NCBI GenBank assembly: GCA_965652645.1
Contig: CBFGXE010000048.1
Location: 1-18,381, forward strand
Reading direction: 5' to 3'
DNA from: ZC4RG30 sp965652645
Lineage (GTDB): Bacteria > Pseudomonadota > Gammaproteobacteria > Steroidobacterales > Steroidobacteraceae
Length of the DNA stretch: 18,381 nt
Below the pieces are notes generated by a model. It did no database searches and was not told the DNA's origin. It worked only from the letters and a program-made list of their open reading frames with translations. Each line of letters opens with the position of its first letter. Positions within the stretch are counted from its first letter, which is position 1. Made by a program: the position numbers and the translations under genes. This document shows, piece by piece, positions 14,962 through 18,381 of the stretch.

Positions 14962-16296
14962 CTACCGGCTCACTGCCAGCACCGCTGCGGCGATGCGTTC
15001 GGCAGCCGCAGCGGCCGTGCCCTTCTCGCGGGCCTCGACCATCACCCGGATCACCGGTTCGGTGCCCGAGGCGCGCAGCACCACGCGGCCCTCCTCTCCC
15101 AGGCTGGCCTGCACCTGTTTCGTGACTGCAGCCACCGATGGTTCGGCATTCGGATCGAAACGCTGCGCCACGCGCACGTTGATCAGCACCTGCGGGAAGC
15201 GCGGCATGCCCGAGGCAAGCTGGGCCAGCGACTGTCCCGTGCGGCGCATCACGTCCAGCACCTGCAGCGCGCTCACCAGCGCATCGCCGGTGGTGGTGCG
15301 GTCGAGGCAGAGGATGTGGCCGGAAGTCTCGCCGCCGATGCAGCCACCCTTCTCCTTGAGCATGGCGAGCACGTACCGGTCGCCCACGTTGGCACGATGG
15401 AAGCCGATGCCCTGGTCCCGCAGTGCCAGCTCCAGGCCCAGGTTGCTCATCACCGTGCCGACCACCGGGCCCGACAGCTCGCCGCGCGCGGCGCGGTCGC
15501 GCGCGATGATGTAAAGGAGCTGGTCGCCATCCACCATGCGACCCAGGTGATCGACCATCACCAGGCGGTCACCATCGCCATCGAGCGCGATGCCGGCTGC
15601 GGCCCCGACGCCCGGCACCGTCAGCTGCAGCAGCCCCGGCGAAGTGGAGCCGCAGGCATCGTTGATGTTGCGGCCGTTGGGCGAACAGCCGACGGGAATG
15701 ATTTCGGCCCCCAGCGCCGCCAGCAGGCGCGGCCCCACCTTGAAGCCCGCGCCGTTGGCGCAGTCGATCACCAGCTTCATGCCGCTGAGGTCGAAGCCGG
15801 CGGGCACGGTGGTGGCGCAGAAGTCCTGGTAGGCGTCCAGCAGCGCGCTGGCGTTGCGCGCCCTGCCCAGTCGGTTGGAGGGGCGGGTCTGCACCCCGGA
15901 CTCCATTTCTTCCTCGATGCGCTCTTCCAGTTCGTCGGAGAGCTTCTCGCCGGTGCGGTCGAAGAACTTGATGCCGTTGTCGTCGTAGGGATTGTGGGAG
16001 GCGCTGATCACCACGCCGAAGCTGTCTCCCTTGTGGCGGATCAGGTAGGCCACGCCCGGGGTGGGGATGGGACCGGTGAGCCACACGTCGACGCCGGCGG
16101 CAACGAATCCGGCCTCCAGCGCGGATTCGAACATGTAGCCGGACACGCGCGTGTCCTTGCCGATGATCACCTTGCCGCCCTCGGGCGCCAGCACGCGCGC
16201 CGCGGCGCTGGCCAGTCGCAGGGTGAAGTCCACCGTCATCGGCGCCTCGCCCACCTTGCCGCGCACGCCATCGGTGCCGAAGTATTTCCTGGCCAT
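14962..16296 (-). CDS. glmM: Phosphoglucosamine mutase
   Basis: Converts glucosamine-6-phosphate to glucosamine-1-phosphate on the route to UDP-GlcNAc for peptidoglycan and lipopolysaccharide. 444 residues, the usual length (E. coli 445). N-terminus YFGTDGVRG (5-13); active phosphoserine Ser100 in VVISASHNPYDDNGIKFF; magnesium-binding Asp239, 241 and 243 in ALDGDGDR; sugar-binding GGETSGH (321-327); phosphate-binding RASGTEPVIR (408-417). The ATG at 16296 follows AGGGACTTGGAAGG. It lies 30 bp after folP, so it is probably in the same operon with ftsH. Confidence 0.98.
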   Translation of the reverse strand: MARKYFGTDGVRGKVGEAPMTVDFTLRLASAAARVLAPEGGKVIIGKDTRVSGYMFESALEAGFVAAGVDVWLTGPIPTPGVAYLIRHKGDSFGVVISASHNPYDDNGIKFFDRTGEKLSDELEERIEEEMESGVQTRPSNRLGRARNASALLDAYQDFCATTVPAGFDLSGMKLVIDCANGAGFKVGPRLLAALGAEIIPVGCSPNGRNINDACGSTSPGLLQLTVPGVGAAAGIALDGDGDRLVMVDHLGRMVDGDQLLYIIARDRAARGELSGPVVGTVMSNLGLELALRDQGIGFHRANVGDRYVLAMLKEKGGCIGGETSGHILCLDRTTTGDALVSALQVLDVMRRTGQSLAQLASGMPRFPQVLINVRVAQRFDPNAEPSVAAVTKQVQASLGEEGRVVLRASGTEPVIRVMVEAREKGTAAAAAERIAAAVLAVSR

Positions 16297-16326
16297 CCTT
16301 CCAAGTCCCTTCTGGTTCTGCTGTTG

Positions 16327-17166
16327 TCAGGCGCCGGCGGCGTTCATGCGCACCGCCCAGGCCACTGCCACCGCATCCGCGGTGGCCCGCACGTCATGCG
16401 CGCGCAGGATCCGTGCGCCATGCAGGGCCGCAATGGTAGCCAGTGCGAGGCTTCCCGGCAGGCGCTCGTTCACAGGCCGGCCAATCAGGCGGCCCAGCAT
16501 CGACTTGCGCGACAGGCCGGCCAGCACGGGCAGCGGCCCTGCGGCCAGGGAGGACAGGCCGTTCAGGAGCTGCAGGTTGTGCTCGACGGTCTTGCCGAAG
16601 CCGAAGCCCGGGTCCAGGCAGATGCGGTCCGGAGGCATGCCGGCGGCGGTGCAGGCGGCGGCGCGGAGGTCGAGGAATGCTGCCACCTCGCGCACTACAT
16701 CGTCATAGCGCGGATCCTGCTGCATGGTGCCCGGCGTGCCCTGCATGTGCATCAGGCAGACCGCGGCACCGCTGGCGGCAGCCGCCTCGATCGCACCGGG
16801 CGCCTGCAGCGCCATCACGTCGTTGATGAGCCCGGCGCCGGCCTTCACGGCCTCGCGCATCACCTCGGGCTTCATGGTGTCCACCGAGACCACCACGTCA
16901 AGCTCGCGTGCCAGCGCCTCGATCACCGGGATGACCCGGTCCAGCTCTTCCTGCACGCCAACCGGCTCGGCACCGGGGCGCGTGGATTCACCGCCCACAT
17001 CCACGATGGCCGCGCCCTCTTGCACCAGCAGCCGGCCCTGGGCCAGCGCCGCGTCGAAGTCGCGGAAGCGGCCGCCATCGGAGAAGGAATCGGCTGTGAC
17101 GTTGAGCACGCCCATCACGACGGGGCGCGACAGGTCGAGCACGCGGGCGCCGCAGACCAGCCTCAC
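16327..17166 (-). CDS. folP: Dihydropteroate synthase
   Basis: Folate-pathway enzyme joining para-aminobenzoate to the pterin pyrophosphate; the sulfonamide target. 279 residues from the chosen start (E. coli 282). Motifs: LNVTADSFSDGG (21-32), GGESTRPGA (58-66), SVDT with Asp96, Asn115 in IND, LDPGFGFGK (184-192), SRKS with Lys221, and RAHD (255-258). The start is uncertain: the GTG at 17166, 22 bp after the ftsH stop, gives the family length (VRLVCGARVLDLSRP) but lacks a ribosome site. The frame is open to an ATG at 17265 inside ftsH, which would add 33 Pro/Arg-rich residues without family support. Confidence 0.95.
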   Translation of the reverse strand: MRLVCGARVLDLSRPVVMGVLNVTADSFSDGGRFRDFDAALAQGRLLVQEGAAIVDVGGESTRPGAEPVGVQEELDRVIPVIEALARELDVVVSVDTMKPEVMREAVKAGAGLINDVMALQAPGAIEAAAASGAAVCLMHMQGTPGTMQQDPRYDDVVREVAAFLDLRAAACTAAGMPPDRICLDPGFGFGKTVEHNLQLLNGLSSLAAGPLPVLAGLSRKSMLGRLIGRPVNERLPGSLALATIAALHGARILRAHDVRATADAVAVAWAVRMNAAGA

Positions 17167-17188
17167 GGAAGAAGGCCCGCGGTGGATG

Positions 17189-18381
<1,193 letters not shown>

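Noticed and set aside
17067..17104. NVTADSFSDGG in FolP as a sulfonamide-resistance change, since E. coli has Pro where this has Ala
   Set aside because: Other natural DHPS proteins vary at this position, and the STRPGA loop where known resistance changes cluster is intact; there is no ground for a resistance call.

Overview
The window is a dense housekeeping block of a high-GC proteobacterium (roughly two-thirds G+C by eye). Every gene is on the minus strand, so transcription runs from position 18381 towards position 1. In transcription order: ftsH (3' part), folP, glmM, tpiA, secG, a tRNA-Leu(GAG) gene, then the respiratory complex I operon nuoA-B-C-D-E-F-G-H-I-J-K-L-M-N, with nuoN cut by the window edge. 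All 14 complex I subunits are represented, and none shows a frameshift or premature stop.

The organism is most likely a gammaproteobacterium, possibly near Xanthomonadales/Nevskiales, with a betaproteobacterium as the alternative. The gene order, separate nuoC and nuoD (E. coli has them fused), and a NuoC insertion followed by the segment WFEREAFDLYG fit that group. NuoG has neither the extra N7 cluster cysteines nor the length of the E. coli protein. This is recalled family knowledge, not a search result.

Layout. 17189-18381: FtsH AAA protease, C-terminal 396 residues. 16327-17166: dihydropteroate synthase. 14962-16296: phosphoglucosamine mutase. 14864-14961: a 98-bp intergenic gap holding the best sigma70-like promoter and two overlapping inverted repeats. 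14090-14863: triosephosphate isomerase. 13706-14083: SecG. 13607-13691: tRNA-Leu. 13513-13606: a 94-bp leader with an extended -10-like element and G-rich hairpin-forming sequence. 1-13512: nuoA to nuoN, almost all joined by 1-10 bp overlaps or gaps of 2-16 bp. No stretch longer than about 100 bases lacks a gene.

Function. NuoE, F and G form the NADH-oxidising electron-input module. NuoB, C, D and I carry electrons to quinone, and NuoA, H and J-N form the proton-pumping membrane arm. The upstream genes serve membrane protein quality control, folate synthesis, UDP-GlcNAc synthesis, glycolysis and protein export.

I found no mobile element, CRISPR, phage gene, toxin-antitoxin module or unknown gene cluster, and no convincing undescribed system. 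The points most worth a second look are the two histidine-rich segments of NuoL, the tRNA and structured leader inside the operon, the tpiA promoter region, and the clustered non-ATG starts.
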